Origin: Gigaspora margarita
Lineage: Eukaryota > Glomeromycota > Glomeromycetes > Diversisporales > Gigasporaceae
Reading direction: 5' to 3'
DNA length: 64,000 nucleotides
Assembly (NCBI GenBank): GCA_009809945.1
Contig: WTPW01002128.1
Coordinates: 37,016-101,015, forward strand
Positions within the stretch are counted from its first letter, which is position 1; each line of letters opens with the position of its first letter. Below, one piece after another: positions 11,767 through 23,226 of the stretch. The notes beneath the pieces are model-generated. The model worked only from the letters and a program-made list of their open reading frames with translations, was not told the DNA's origin and made no database searches. Both the position numbers and the translations under genes were made by a program.

Positions 11767-12711
11767 TTAAGTGGTAAGTTCGCCTTTATTTTTTATATAT
11801 TTTATTATTTCATGATTCTTAGTTATTAGCCAAGACAAAGTTATATTAATTAATGTTTTTATGCTAGCATCATAATTCCTATATGAAGAGTAATTTACAA
11901 AAAGTCCAATAATATTATATATGTTTGCAAAAAAATAAATAAAGAATCGTAAATAGCTCCATATTAAAATTGCTAAAAAAGGTGATTATTTTTTCTCATT
12001 AATATTATTATTAGCTTTAACTAATATTATAACTAACCATAAAGTTACATATAAATCAATTATAAAATCAAAGACTATGGTTAAAGTAATAAAGGGTACT
12101 GCTTTTTGATTAGGATTACAAATAACTATTCTAAGATTTGTATCAAAAATAATATTCAGATTACTATAAACAAGTATAGGAACCTAAGTATTTGAAAATT
12201 ATAATTATAATATTAGCTTAATATTATTTGGTATTTATAAATCTATACCGAAATCAATTTTCTTATAAAAAATATTGTTAGGTTAAAGTTCTTGATCAGT
12301 ATGATTCTATTTAAAACAATATTTGTCAAAAGCCATAATAGAAAAGCTGAAAAAGAGATGTAAAATATAATATTGCCAATAACTAAAGAATAAGCAACAA
12401 AATTACAATATATTATTTAAAAGTTGTCCAAATTTTTAGGAATCATATTTGAACAAAACAGAATAATGAATCTCCAAGTGTTTGAAAAATTAAGCATAAA
12501 TTTGATTAAGTTTTTGATTCTTTTTTCTTTATCTTTTTTGATATAAGAATGCAAAGAAAATAGCAAATAATAAAAACATAACTAATAAAAATCAATTAAT
12601 TACATAAATTTACTAGTTAAAAACAATTCTTAATCAGAATATATGCACTGCTGTTCCTATTCCAAACAGATAACTTGTCAAAAATAAATCGAAAGATGGA
12701 GGCAATTCCAT
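11767..12711 (-). pseudogene. Multi-pass membrane protein relic
   Basis: ATG at 12711 begins MELPPSFDLFLTSYLFGIGT, a first membrane segment. Further hydrophobic blocks follow in shifting frames. The last 180 codons hold together: VPILVYSNLNIIFDTNLRIV, then AVPFITLTIVFDFIIDLYVT and LRFFIYFFANIYNIIGLF, ending at TAA 11767-11769. It looks like one of the lineage-specific proteins of about seven membrane spans common in arbuscular mycorrhizal fungi. Several stops and frameshifts lie in the first half. Function unknown. Confidence 0.5.
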
Positions 12712-12761
12712 ATTTAGTTTTTTTCAAGTTTAATTTTTTTAAGATTTGGTTTTTTTTAAAA

Positions 12762-13746
12762 TACAGTCAGACCTTCCTATAGTCACACCCCATATAGTCT
12801 CACCTCTATTTAAGCACCTGATTTTGTGTGATGGACTCAAACATAGTAAAAAAACCTTATTATAGTCACAAATCGCTTATAATCACTATCACCATGAAAA
12901 TTTGATTTTTTAACAATTTTATTAATAAAAAACCCTCATTATAGTTACCAATTTTTAACTAAATATGGATTATATAATCTGATTGGCCAATTTTCATATT
13001 CACGTATATTTAAAATTATCTATTAATTGATAATCTGCCTGTCAACTGGAGAGTGATCCTATAGGCAAAATGTGGAGTGCTTCCATCTTAAAGTTTTTTC
13101 CTTACTAAGTTAACAATACATGTCCACTAATTGAAAGTTGTAGAGCTCGTTAAGACGCATCTAATGGTGGTTAGATCATCCAAATCGGCCTAGTGGATGG
13201 CGAGTTATTATCGAAAAACGATTGGCTGTCTATATAAAAATCTGTAACGGTGATTACATATGAAAATCACTATAGGCGAAATGTGGATTGCTTCCATCTA
13301 AATCTTTTTTTCTTACTAAGTTAACGATACAGGCCCACTAATTGAAAGTTGTAGAGCTCGTTAAGATGCATCTAACGGTGGTTAGATCATCCAAATCGAC
13401 CAGTGGATAGTGAGATATCATCGAAAAATGATTGGACGCCTATATAAAATCTCTTATATAAACAAATATTGTTTACATAGAGGCCAATTGTTTTTCAACG
13501 ATTTCTCACCATCCACTGAGCCGATTTGGATAATCTAACCACAGTTAGATGCGTCTCAACGAGCTCTACAACTTTCAATTAGTGGGCATATATTGTTAAC
13601 TTAGTAAGAAAAAGGTTTTAGATGGAAGCATGCCACATTTCGCCTATAGATGACCATAATGAGGTATTTTATTTATAATTACACCTCTTTACAATCACCA
13701 AAATAGGGTGCGACGGACTTGGTAATTATAGAGAGGGACAACTGTA
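12762..13746. mobile_element. pogo/mariner-like non-autonomous element
   Basis: The ends are TACAGTCAGACCTTCCTATA and, read inward from the right, TACAGTTGTCCCTCTCTATA. This is the CAGT terminus next to a TA dinucleotide expected of Tc1/mariner/pogo elements. The interior has no transposase frame and carries three units of a palindrome-forming repeat (13020-13670). Confidence 0.75.
13020..13670. repeat. Palindrome-forming repeat units inside pogo-like element
   Basis: Two direct units of about 200 bp (about 13040-13230 and 13275-13450) contain GTAGAGCTCGTTAAGACGCA and ATCATCCAAATCGGCC. A third unit (13470-13670) is the reverse complement. Another copy begins at 63820 and runs off the window. 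Confidence 0.8.
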
Positions 13747-14035
13747 TTTAATTAATAAAATATAGATTCAATTATTTGAATTTTTTTTAATTGTGTAATT
13801 TTCTATTTTTTTAAATCAGAGATGGCAAATAATGGAGCTAACAACTTAATATCAAATATATATTCTTAAATTAAATTCTAGAATGTAATTGTATTAGAAA
13901 ACATTGATATAAAGAATTAGGTTTTTTATTTTTAAAATTAGCTTGAAAATCATTATTGTTCAAAAATCAAAAAAAATTAAGTAATCGAATTATTGACTAG
14001 AAATTCTTTAACATTAAACATCATTGCAGGTAGAG
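13747..14035. other. AT-rich spacer
   Basis: No gene or repeat boundary seen between the pogo-like element and the R-family MITE. Confidence 0.4.
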
Positions 14036-14196
14036 TATCAAGAATTCTGCGGTGCATAATTCTGCTCGCTCTAAAAATATTTTTCTGTATTGATTAGGTT
14101 TAAAAAATGATTAAAATCACGTTTATCTTATGGAAACAATACAAAAAGATATTTTTTAGAGCGAGCAAATTATGCACTGCAGAATTCTGAAAACTC
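14036..14196. mobile_element. R-family hairpin MITE, complete
   Basis: Both arms are present: AGAATTCTGCGGTGCATAAT near 14041 and its complement GCACTGCAGAATTCTG near 14173. The two TTTTTAGAGCGAGC blocks face each other around an AT-rich core. About 160 bp, no coding capacity. Confidence 0.75.
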
Positions 14197-15223
14197 TCTA
14201 ATTCTAGGATATGGATAAAAGAGGATGTGCCACATATGCAAAGGTTCTTTAGTATTCTAGAATAAATCATAAAACTGTTCATACCTCAAATTTACCCTTA
14301 GGAAACCGCCTTTAATTTTCTAAGCAAAATTATTCCTTGCAAAGTTTTATATATACGTATTTGCATACTATACAACTATACATACTGTACGCTAAAAAAT
14401 TTCAGATATCATATAAATAGCACATCACTTATATTTCGTGAATCATTGAAAAAAAATTTTTTTTCACAATTTTCGTATTGTTAATCCCATCCCAAAAAAT
14501 GGATGATACCGAATCATTTGCAGCATATAGTTATGACGAAAAGGGTGAATAATTTTCAACCTTTAATTATTATTTTGTAAAGCTTATAAAACTTGATGTC
14601 CTTTCAAATTGAAAATTTTCTTACTTTTTCACAAATAAGTTGTCACTGATCAAGCTCTTGATGGTTTCTTTGAAAATTTAATTAAATTATAAATCACATA
14701 AAGGACTAATTAATTATTTCAATAATTTATCCTAATGCTAAGTTTTATAATCATTCGAAAGTTACTAATTAAAGATTAGGGTCTATACGCTTTTTAGTTA
14801 CTATATCTTTTTATTTGATTGAATTAAGAATAATTGTGTGTAAACTTAACTCACTTAACTCACTTAACTCATCTAAAAGGAGAGGAGAAATTTTACTATT
14901 TACAAAAAATCAGCTAATAAATGACATTTCCTTTTTATTTAAATCTACTATACTAAATAAATGTTCATATTTAAATGTATTCACACCCAATAGAAAAATT
15001 ATTTTAAAGAAGACATAATACGAACTTCTTTTAAGCTTTTGCCAAAACCACAAATGTATTTGAAATTTTAGTTGGCGAAAGTTGAAACTAGATTTTGACT
15101 TTAATCAGCACGAAACCTCGAGGTTTTGTCTAACAACTATATTCTCGAGTAAATCTTTCGTCAGCGCAAAACCTTGTGGTTTCGTCTAACAACTATATTC
15201 TTGAGTAAATCTTTTTTCACTTA
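14197..15223. other. AT-rich spacer, no supported gene
   Basis: No gene supported. Near 15100-15215 two copies of a segment containing CGAAACCTCGAGGTTT / GCAAAACCTTGTGGTT followed by TCTAACAACTATATTC form a short direct repeat of unknown origin. Confidence 0.4.
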
Positions 15224-15232
15224 ATTATAAAT

Positions 15233-15994
15233 TTTTTTTTTTTTTAAACCCTAGTCGTATTGCTAGGGGTGCTGAGTGGCGCTTCTTTATTATGACCTTT
15301 TTGTTATTAATTTTACATTTTTATACATTTTTGTAATGATCTACATATATGTATCTATTTACTATTATCTACTGCGGCTAACTGGTACTAAGCCATCCTA
15401 TTTTTGGTTTTATTGTCCCAACTGGTTTTAACCAGTTGGCCTATTTACTATCAGGGTTTTAACTATAGTTCTTGCGTACCTACTTTGGGGTATTCAGCGA
15501 TATCTTTTTAGCGCCCGACCCAATCCGATTCTTCCAGAACTTTTTCATCCCTGAGGCCACTCGCTCGCCCCATTAGAGCAGACTACTCCATGTTCTATCC
15601 AATCCGTCTTGAGCCGGTCATCCCTCCAACTTCAGCTTCTGACTTATCCGATTCATCCAGAATTTTTTCATCCCCAAGGTGGACAAATCACTTATACCTC
15701 GTTAGAGCAGATTACTCCATATTCTGTCTGATTCGTATTTGGAACAGTCGCCTTCCGTTTTTGGGTAAGATCCAATTTCTATTTCCAAATGGGGAACACA
15801 ACTGTACAACTACAAAGAACACAACTTGCCGTGGCTGAGCTGTCCAAACGTGGTCCTAGCATCCTAATTCAAGTCATCCTTCACATGATCATATGTAGTT
15901 AATTTGCCGTTCATAAGACTTGAACTGGCGACCTTGTGCTTGAAACAGTTAATGTCCTGGGAGCGCAACCACTACGCTATCGACCCGCAGGACT
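15233..15994 (-). mobile_element. tRNA-derived SINE with 9-bp TSD
   Basis: Full-length by its ends. The flanking direct repeat ATTATAAAT lies at 15224-15232 and 15995-16003. On the minus strand the head is CCTGCGGGTCGATAGCGTAG with A-box TAGCGTAGTGG and B-box-like AGTTCAAGTC. The tail is poly-A (poly-T from 15233). Much higher GC than its surroundings. Same head as the 9.6-kb copy. Mobilised in trans by an unseen LINE. Confidence 0.85.
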
Positions 15995-16172
15995 ATTATA
16001 AATATTTTTTATTTAACTTTCAATATTAAGTGCAGACAATTCAGTAAAATGTTAAGTAAAAGTTATATCACATGACTACAGACAAATATAAATAAGTCAA
16101 TTGAAAATTTCTTTATTATTTGTATTATACAGTATTTGGTTTTAAAAAAAAATAATTTTAGCATAGGGAGAC

Positions 16173-16213
16173 AATACAAAAATATTTTTAGAGAACTGCA
16201 GAATTCTGGACAA
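16173..16213 (-). repeat. R-family MITE fragment
   Basis: Carries the inner AT-rich block and CTGCAGAATTCTGGACA with the CATAATTCTGC segment deleted. Only one arm is present. Confidence 0.6.
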
Positions 16214-16672
16214 GAATAGCCCAATAAATTTGTACTTCGAAATTCTGTTTAGTTTTTTCTTTGAACATAATTGATTAACTATCAAATTTGTTATCGTTAT
16301 TTCCTAAATTTATAAACTTACTAGTACTTATTTGAATAATATTCAAATAATTTAGATCAGCAAATTTCTATTCGAATATTCGCCGAATGACTAACAGAAT
16401 TCAAATAAGTATAAAATATTGGCCGCTGCGTGCACAATATCATATAATTATTAGATACAACGCCAGCTAGTCATATATTGTTACTATGTGTAATCAGCCA
16501 ATGACTGAAGTTTCACATGACGAATAATAAAAATTATTCGAATAAGATAGGTAATTCGAATTATTCATCAGATAAATATTTATTCGAATAATCACCGAAT
16601 ACAATTATTATTCGAATAACAAATACGAATACGAAGCTCTATACCAAATAAACAAACTGGACATAAATAGAC

Positions 16673-16840
16673 TGACAAATATTAGCTCACGGCTTTTAAT
16701 TTGACACCCCAAGAGTCAGATATTTGACATATAAAATAATATAAATGACAAATTCGAATTTATCGCATATATTATTTATATATGTCAAATGGCTGACTCT
16801 TGGGATGTCAAATTAAAATCCCGTGAGCTAATATTTGTCA
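16673..16840. mobile_element. Short TIR MITE, 168 bp
   Basis: Ends are TGACAAATATTAGCTCACGG and CCGTGAGCTAATATTTGTCA. The inverted repeats extend about 60 bp (CCCAAGAGTCAG near 16710 pairs with CTGACTCTTGGG near 16793). No coding sequence. Confidence 0.85.
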
Positions 16841-16956
16841 ACATATATATTAATTTATACGATAGTTTTCTTTACTTTTTGTCCAATTTTTTATCAAAGT
16901 AAAAGTTAAACTTATAACTTGCTATATAAATTAAAACCTTTTTTTTTAAAAAAAAA

Positions 16957-17243
16957 TAACTACCAATATTGAAACTCTTCACAAAATATTAAAAACTCTT
17001 GCTACCCATGATGAAGAATCGAAAAAGGATTTTTTCTCAAATTTTGGTGATTATTCAGTCCCTGAATCTTTTTCTCAAATGTTTAGCTTTGCTTTTTCTG
17101 AAGAGGATATCGATGAAGCAATTGAACAACTTCAAAATGAAAAGGCAACATTTAATGAAACTAATAGCGAAATTACCTCTAATGAAAATGAAAGGAAATT
17201 ATCATGTTCATATACTATATTAACCGATTTTTTTTTACTATAA
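16957..17243 (+). pseudogene. Coding relic, acidic/Ser-rich, unknown
   Basis: One frame reads TNIETLHKILKTLATHDEES, FSNFGDYSVPESFSQMFSF and SEEDIDEAIEQLQNEKATFN, ending at TAA 17241-17243. No start is visible; it emerges from an A-rich tract. The composition is clearly protein-like, and this frame is better than the overlapping ATG-started one. Family not recognised; probably an exon or a 3' gene fragment. Confidence 0.4.
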
Positions 17244-17387
17244 TAGAAAGTTAGAATGTGTATTTGTCTCATATATTTTATTTCTTGATTCCTTTAATTA
17301 TACATTTACTTTCCTAGCAAATCTCTGTATTTAAAAATATGGTCTTCAGTAGATATAGTAAATATTTCATATTTCATCTTTTTAATA

Positions 17388-17782
17388 ACTATGGTGCAGA
17401 TTACGAAAAGCCATCAACTTTTAACTATAAAATTTTTTAAATTTTTATAATTTTTTTAAAATAAAATAAACTAAAAAAAAGTTTTTGTATATTTAATAGC
17501 TTTTTAATTAAACTATTAAATCCACAAAAAAAATCTTTAGTATCTTTTATTTTAAGAAGTTTATATCAATTTAAAGTTATATGTAGTTTAAAAATTTGGC
17601 GTTTATATATAAAAAAATATAACAAAATTAAAATTTATTAACAAAATTTTAAAATTTATTAATAATATTTAAATTTATATTAAGTTTTTCTGCATTTTTA
17701 TTGGTCGATCATGTTATACTGCAGCTAAAAATTTGGCGCCTATATATAAAATTTGTTGGCTTTAAGTGATCTCCACCATAGT
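17388..17782. mobile_element. TIR MITE, GGCGCC/AAATTTGGC family
   Basis: Left end CTATGGTGCAGATTACG pairs imperfectly with right end TGATCTCCACCATAG. The interior shows the palindromic arrangement and AAATTTGGCG motif shared with the elements at 53811 and 62523, so these three appear related. Confidence 0.55.
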
Positions 17783-18204
17783 AGTGTTCAAGATATCTTT
17801 TAAATATTCATTCCTCGCATTTTATTGCATTGATGATTTCACAGAATTAAAAAAATCAATTTCTTATCGTAAAGTATTATAGTGTAGTAATAAGCACCAA
17901 TATTAAAATTAATTCACAAAATCATAATCAATTTTGTCAAATTAATGTTAACATTAATGTTAATTTTATAATCAATTGGAAAGATTTTATTAATGATGAA
18001 TTGGGATTATATTTACTTTCTGAATCAGTGCAAAAAAGAAATTGATAAGGTTATTTTAAATCGATGCTTGTTAAATATCAATTATATATCAATATGGAAT
18101 TGAAGGGTTGTCTTACATAATCTTATCTTTACCTATGTTAAGGCAGAGACATGGTCATGTGATTAACGTTTCTGCAGTAGAAACTAGTAGAAACTATAAT
18201 TAAG
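17783..18204. other. AT-rich spacer
   Basis: No supported gene or element. A short palindromic AATGTTAACATTAATGTTAA tract lies near 17944. Confidence 0.35.
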
Positions 18205-18558
18205 GGTCTTTGCCTTGAAAATCACCTTCTGATATTTCCGATCGGGCTAATTTGGACAAAAACAAACCTGCATATTAGTTCACATATATATTTAAATCTC
18301 TCTTCTTGCCTTTATTAATTTGAAACTTTATTCTATAAACTATTTAACCATAAAGACAAAAGGGAGGATCTCTTGCAGTATAGGTGAGACTATTAATAAA
18401 AAGTATAATTAATCAATTGATTTAGAATAGGTATCACCTATATTGCAAGAGATCCGAAAGGGATTTATATATAAATATGAACTAAATACACAGCTTTGTT
18501 TTTGTCTGAATTAGCCTAATCGAAAATGCCAGAAGGTGATTTTCAAGGCAAAGACACC
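18205..18558. mobile_element. Hairpin MITE, 354 bp
   Basis: Left GGTCTTTGCCTTGAAAATCA and right TGATTTTCAAGGCAAAGACA form long inverted repeats continuing inward over 100 bp (GGATCTCTTGCA pairs with TGCAAGAGATCC near the centre). Confidence 0.8.
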
Positions 18559-18730
18559 ATTTGATTTTGTCTGGAGCCATATCCGGAATAATATTTAATT
18601 TTGCTTGAAATTATATTTCAATTTTGCCTAGAGTTATGCATAATTTTGACCAGAATTATACTTAATTTTACCTTAATTTTGCTTAAATTAGGATTAGTTC
18701 ACATCACTAGGTTTTTAAAACATTTGCTCT

Positions 18731-18898
18731 CGAGTGTCCAGAATTCTGCGGTGCATAATTCTGCTCGCTCTAAAAATATCTTTTTGTATTGTCTCCGTAT
18801 GATAAAAGTGACTTTGATTATTTTTTAAAACCAAATACAATACAAAAAAATATTTTTAGAGCAACCAGAATTATGCATCACTGAATTCTGGACACTTT
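18731..18898. mobile_element. R-family hairpin MITE, complete
   Basis: Starts GAGTGTCCAGAATTCTG and ends GAATTCTGGACACTTTA, with both TTTTTAGAGC-type inner blocks and the core. About 165 bp. Confidence 0.8.
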
Positions 18899-18899
18899 A

Positions 18900-19585
18900 A
18901 TTTGCTTCGCAAAATCTGGATATTCAACATTCTAATTTACAGAACTACTCGATAGATGAATATTCAATTTAGAGATGCAATCCGAATATCTGTTAATTCA
19001 ATTTTATAATAATATTATTATATCCAAATATTCGTAATTTTTAAATAAGAAAATGGATAACGGATCACATTTCTAATTCAATTTAATTATTCTTATATTG
19101 TGTGAATTTAATTGAATTGATATAATGGTTTTAAAGGCCTATCTTACTAAATATTTGTACCTGCAAATTTCTGGATTCTAATAGTCCAATTTAATTAGTG
19201 TGAATTAATTACTGAATTACTTGATCCCTGACCATTCTAACTGTCTTCACGACTTTTGTCAACATGCACAAAATAAATATAAAATTCAGATTCTTCCTTG
19301 ATATAATATACTTGCTTTTTTTCTTATTATAGCCAATAATATAAAATCTTCAATTGAACTATATTCAATTAAGCGTATTAATTTTAAGAAATTTAGGATG
19401 GGACTAACAATACGAAAAATGGGTGAGGTGATTCTTAATTGTCACAATTATAATGTATGAAGTTACCATAATATTTTTAAATAGATTATATTACAGAGTA
19501 TGACATTTGAATTTTTAAGTCCCATTACTAGGCATAATTTATTAATATACATAAATATTTAATATTCATTCCTAAAGATCTTGAT
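18900..19585. other. AT-rich spacer
   Basis: No supported gene. TACGAAAAATGGGTGAGG near 19410 resembles short repeated pieces elsewhere (TTTTCGTATTGTTA at 14470 and 50695). Confidence 0.35.
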
Positions 19586-19587
19586 AG

Positions 19588-19629
19588 TAGAGTGTTCAGA
19601 ATTCTGCGGTACATAATTCTGGACACTCT
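19588..19629. mobile_element. Minimal R-family MITE, 42 bp
   Basis: TAGAGTGTTCAGAATTCTG is followed at once by CATAATTCTGGACACTCT. The whole core is gone and only the two outermost arms remain. It is either a terminal deletion product or a fusion between the two CAGAATT/AATTCTG sub-palindromes. Confidence 0.75.
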
Positions 19630-19914
19630 GCTTGATATTAGTTTTGAATTACATCTCTACTTGATAATCAAGCAGTAATCAATTGATTACTTAAAAGATA
19701 AATTGATAAAATTACTTTATTAAAAATTTATTTTAACTAATTTTATTTATTCAACAACATTGTGTGGAGTCTGTAATTAAATGAATAAAAATTTACAATA
19801 CCTTTTCAAGTAGTTAATCTACAACTTATAATTGTATTCCAAATTTTTTTTCAAATAACAATTCAAAAAAATTTAGTTAAAAGTGATAAACGTACTAAAC
19901 TCGAGATACTTAAG

Positions 19915-20403
19915 ATGTCCTTAGCACTAGAGACTCATTGTAATATCGATTATGAGTGTTTTAATGCGCTTATTGATATTGCAGAAAATTTGCAAAAAGA
20001 ATTTGGTAAATCAGTCAGACAAAAAGAAATCAAAAATGACCTGAGAAAACTAACAAGTGAACTTAGTATTCATAACAGCTACTTTAGAAATTTTAATTAT
20101 AAAGTATATAAATCGGTAGAAAATTACCTTTTTAAATATAACTATTGCATTTTTAAAAGGATAACGCCATTGTTTAGGCTTAAGTATAATCAAGGAGCTG
20201 CTAACGAAATTACAAAGTATTTTAATAATTATGCTTATTGCATAATTTATAAAGGAAATCCATGTGAATATAAAAAGTGCCTGAGGCAATTATTATTATT
20301 AAATTCCTCTTGTAAACTGGACAAAAAAAACAAAAACTATTTCGTTTATCCTACTTATGCTCCGCGAATATTAAGAAAATTTCATCTTTACAAAAAATTT
20401 TGA
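19915..20403 (+). CDS. Hypothetical protein, 162 aa, intact
   Basis: ATG 19915 to TGA 20401-20403. Basic, Asn/Lys/Tyr-rich, no signal peptide or membrane span. It includes MSLALETHCNIDYECFNALI, KEIKNDLRKLTSELSIHNS and a C-terminal YPTYAPRILRKFHLYKKF. I do not recognise the family. A diverged, interrupted copy lies at 36389-36785. In both places it is followed several kb downstream on the same strand by a MATA-HMG gene, so the pair was duplicated together. Codons 34 onward are shared with the copy; codons before that are not. Confidence 0.6.
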   Translation: MSLALETHCNIDYECFNALIDIAENLQKEFGKSVRQKEIKNDLRKLTSELSIHNSYFRNFNYKVYKSVENYLFKYNYCIFKRITPLFRLKYNQGAANEITKYFNNYAYCIIYKGNPCEYKKCLRQLLLLNSSCKLDKKNKNYFVYPTYAPRILRKFHLYKKF

Positions 20404-20897
20404 TAATAGAGATCTCCTAAAGTCAACATAATTGCAAAACGCAAATATTTGCGTGGCAATCAAACTATCCAAGCAATCTAGTTAGAATTTTTATTAAGCA
20501 TTTATTATTTAGCTGAATAGTTTTAATTAAATGTTAGATTATATGTAAGATATATATAAATATAAAAAATTTATAAACTTATTTGTATTTTAAATAGTTC
20601 GTACAAAACTTGTAAATTTTATAATAAAAGAAATCGCAAATTAATAAATTATAGTTGAAGTGCTCATGATAGAAGATCATGAGATATATAAAATCACATA
20701 ATTTCGCGAACCTATGGGTCCATGAACCGTAGTTACATTAATATTTTTTGATAATTTTTCATTACAAAATTACACGATTTGCTTCATTCAGGTATCATTA
20801 GAAGAACCAATTGTATCTCTTAACTAGAGTGTCCAGAATTCTGCGGTACATAATTCTGCTCACTCTAAAAATATCTTTTTGTATTGTTTCTGTAAAA
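20011..20897 (+). repeat. Segmental duplication, copy A (part 1)
   Basis: Matches 36389-37260 nearly base for base, from within the hypothetical gene, across its 3' flank, and into an R-family MITE arm that sits at the same position in both copies. The MITE therefore predates the duplication. Similarity stops inside the MITE. Confidence 0.85.
20825..20897 (+). repeat. R-family MITE arm shared by both duplicates
   Basis: TAGAGTGTCCAGAATTCTG with GGTACATAATTCTGC, identical in position and variant base (GGTAC) to the arm at 37190. The second arm is lost in this copy. Confidence 0.75.
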
Positions 20898-20899
20898 CC

Positions 20900-21980
20900 T
20901 CCCTAGCATGACCACCAAAATCAGTTACGTAATCATAGTTTAAAATCTGAGATCTTGTAATTCAGCTCATTTTATCATATTATATTATATCAATATATAA
21001 CGATAAAAGGTATTATAATGATTTTAAAATTTTTATTATAAAATTTTATTATAAAAGGTATATTACGCAAGATATTATAATGATAAATTTTAAAATTTTA
21101 ATTATAAAAGATTTTTATTGCGTAAAATAAAATGCCAATGTTCATTTGAAATTATTCTGTGGGCTTTGTTATCTAACTTTATACACTATAAAATGAAATA
21201 TTTATGAATTTTAAATTTATTACCAATAGAAAGTAGAAAAAATGTGCTTGTCACCAGCGGTGACAGTAACCAGATTAGGGTTAGGGTTAGATTTAGAGTT
21301 AGAAAAAGGTTTATTATATAATAAAACACCTTAAAAGGCATTTTTAGCTAGAAAAAAATATTGGTTTTATAGGCACAATTTCAAGTTATTGTGATTAGTA
21401 ATTTTTTGAATTTTTTTGTCATGCCTAATCTAGCAATTTGATTGGCTCAGAACTGTAACCACGGTTACAAATAGATTCGCCCTAGAAAGTATTCTTGTTT
21501 CGTTTATTCCAGGTTTTTTGTTTGGTTCAAGATTTTTTATGTCGTCTACCATCTTTTGAATCGGTTTGAAGCTTAATTCAATATTTTCAACTATTCTCTT
21601 TGCTGTGGAAGGTTATAAGACTTTTCAAGAAGATCAAATGTCTATATTAGAGTAATATTAATAATATTTTTATTATGTTATACATGTATAATTAATTCAA
21701 TAAAAATAATAAATAAGCTATAACTTATGAAGAGTTCTTTTATGCTGATCGATAACTTTTAATTCTGTTTATCATTTGATTCATCTTCTGCAATATTATT
21801 ATTGTCAAAAACAGTTGAATTAATTGTTATCGCTAAAGAAATTTGTATATGGTCAGATTACATGCGAATGTTCTTCCATATCGTTTTTTCAGCTTCTTCA
21901 ATTATTGAATAATTTGAATTCTCTGAACTTTAATTGAAAATTATTAATAATAAATAAATATACATTTTCAAAAAACAATA
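20900..21980. other. Spacer with interstitial TTAGGG repeats
   Basis: No gene. TTAGGGTTAGGGTTAG at about 21276-21291 is a short telomere-type tract. About 20905-20937 matches in reverse a piece at 22690-22718 (GATTACGTAACTGATTTTG), a further dispersed repeat. Confidence 0.5.
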
Positions 21981-22168
21981 TACAGTTGACCCTCTCAAAA
22001 CCGATTCTGTCAAAGCTGATACCTGTCAAATCTGATAAAAAATTAATCTACTAAATCTGTTCCTGTTATATAAACTAATAGTTTGCTATGTTTTCAAATC
22101 CGATAACCTCCTAAAACTGATACAAAACCTGTTCACCATGCATACCAATTCTAAGAGGGTCAATTGTA
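21981..22168. mobile_element. Short pogo-like MITE, 188 bp
   Basis: Left TACAGTTGACCCTCTCAAAA and right TTCTAAGAGGGTCAATTGTA are inverted repeats bounded by TA, the signature of pogo/Tc1-mariner MITEs. Interior repeats AAACTGATACC-type motifs. Confidence 0.8.
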
Positions 22169-22718
22169 AATAAATCTATCAAACCTTCCTAAAGAATGTT
22201 ACTGATGCTAATTTATTTTGTAAATCAACTCTAACAAGAATAGCACTCCTACAATCATAACGGTCCAACTGTGACTCTGTGTTGCGTTGCTTAGAACTAT
22301 CTAAAACATTTTTGTTGTTTTTTTTGTTTATAGTTTATTTTAAACTACATCTTCAAGGTTCTATAGATTCTCTTGCACTTCACGAATATCTATATTCTGC
22401 TCTTGAAGTTTCTGTTATTTTTTTTTATTTATACGTGTTAAGCATTCGATACAAGTTTTTTTATTATTTTCAAATTCATTAATTTGTTTTATTTTTCGAC
22501 AGATTGAACATTTTTTTGGATTCGATTGGACAGAATAATCAGCTTCCACTAGTTAAATTTTTACGAAATATGGTAAAGAAAGAAATTTTTAAACAATCAT
22601 TGTAACGATACTACTATATTATAAACAGATATCATCATAAAATAACTAATATACTATTGCATAAATTTTCGGAAGGTGATTTTAAACAGCGATTACGTAA
22701 CTGATTTTGTGGTCATGC

Positions 22719-23045
22719 TAGGTAACAGGAGAAAACGTCCAAATATAGATATGATTTTCATTCTCTATTATACAGATCACTTATTGTCAAAATATCACTA
22801 CGGGATTAGTCAACCAATCAAATTGCGAAATTTACAAAAAGACGAAACCATGGGATTCAAGGGGATTCAAAAAATATGTTGTAAAGCAAAGAGAGAGCTT
22901 CATGTTTGTTTAATCATTTTCAATATTCATAGAAAAGATAAGTCAAACGAGCCTTCCAAAAAAGTATTGTAAAATAATATAAAAAAATTTTTTATCAATT
23001 GTGTAATGATTTTGTGACGTATCAATGTTTTCTCCTGTTATACTA
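22719..23045. mobile_element. Candidate TIR MITE, 327 bp
   Basis: TAGGTAACAGGAGAAAAC at the left and GTTTTCTCCTGTTATACTA at the right are imperfect inverted repeats. An open frame crossing the left end (22676-22972) runs through the repeat and is not taken as a gene. Confidence 0.5.
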
Positions 23046-23059
23046 GGTTCGTGGTCTCC

Positions 23060-23172
23060 GTAAGATAAATGTGACATTAATCATTTTTTAAACCCAAATA
23101 CAATACAAAAAATATTTTTAGAGTAGAGTGCCGAATTCTGCGGTGCATAATTCTGCTCGCTCTAAAAATACT
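23060..23172. repeat. R-family MITE, rearranged arms
   Basis: A minus-oriented arm core (CAATACAAAAAATATTTTTA) runs straight into a plus-oriented arm (GAATTCTGCGGTGCATAATT). The order is head-to-head, as in the tandem at 37.2-37.5 kb, instead of the usual arms-outward arrangement. Confidence 0.6.
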
Positions 23173-23211
23173 ATATAGTTATTGCATACGAAGTATGCAA
23201 TAACTATATAT

Positions 23212-23226
23212 TATCCCTCCAGGTTA
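23212..23226 (+). pseudogene. Left fragment of MATA-HMG copy A
   Basis: TATCCCTCCAGGTTA equals the matching bases of copy B (within 39628-39643). It lies immediately left of the TIR element; the rest of the 5' part is missing. Confidence 0.65.

Noticed and set aside
15900-15994. A functional tRNA gene
   Set aside because: A and B boxes are present, but the sequence does not fold into a cloverleaf by eye and leads into a SINE body with poly-A and target duplication.
22676-22972. 98-codon plus-strand frame
   Set aside because: Starts within a dispersed repeat and crosses a MITE terminus; start is not ATG.
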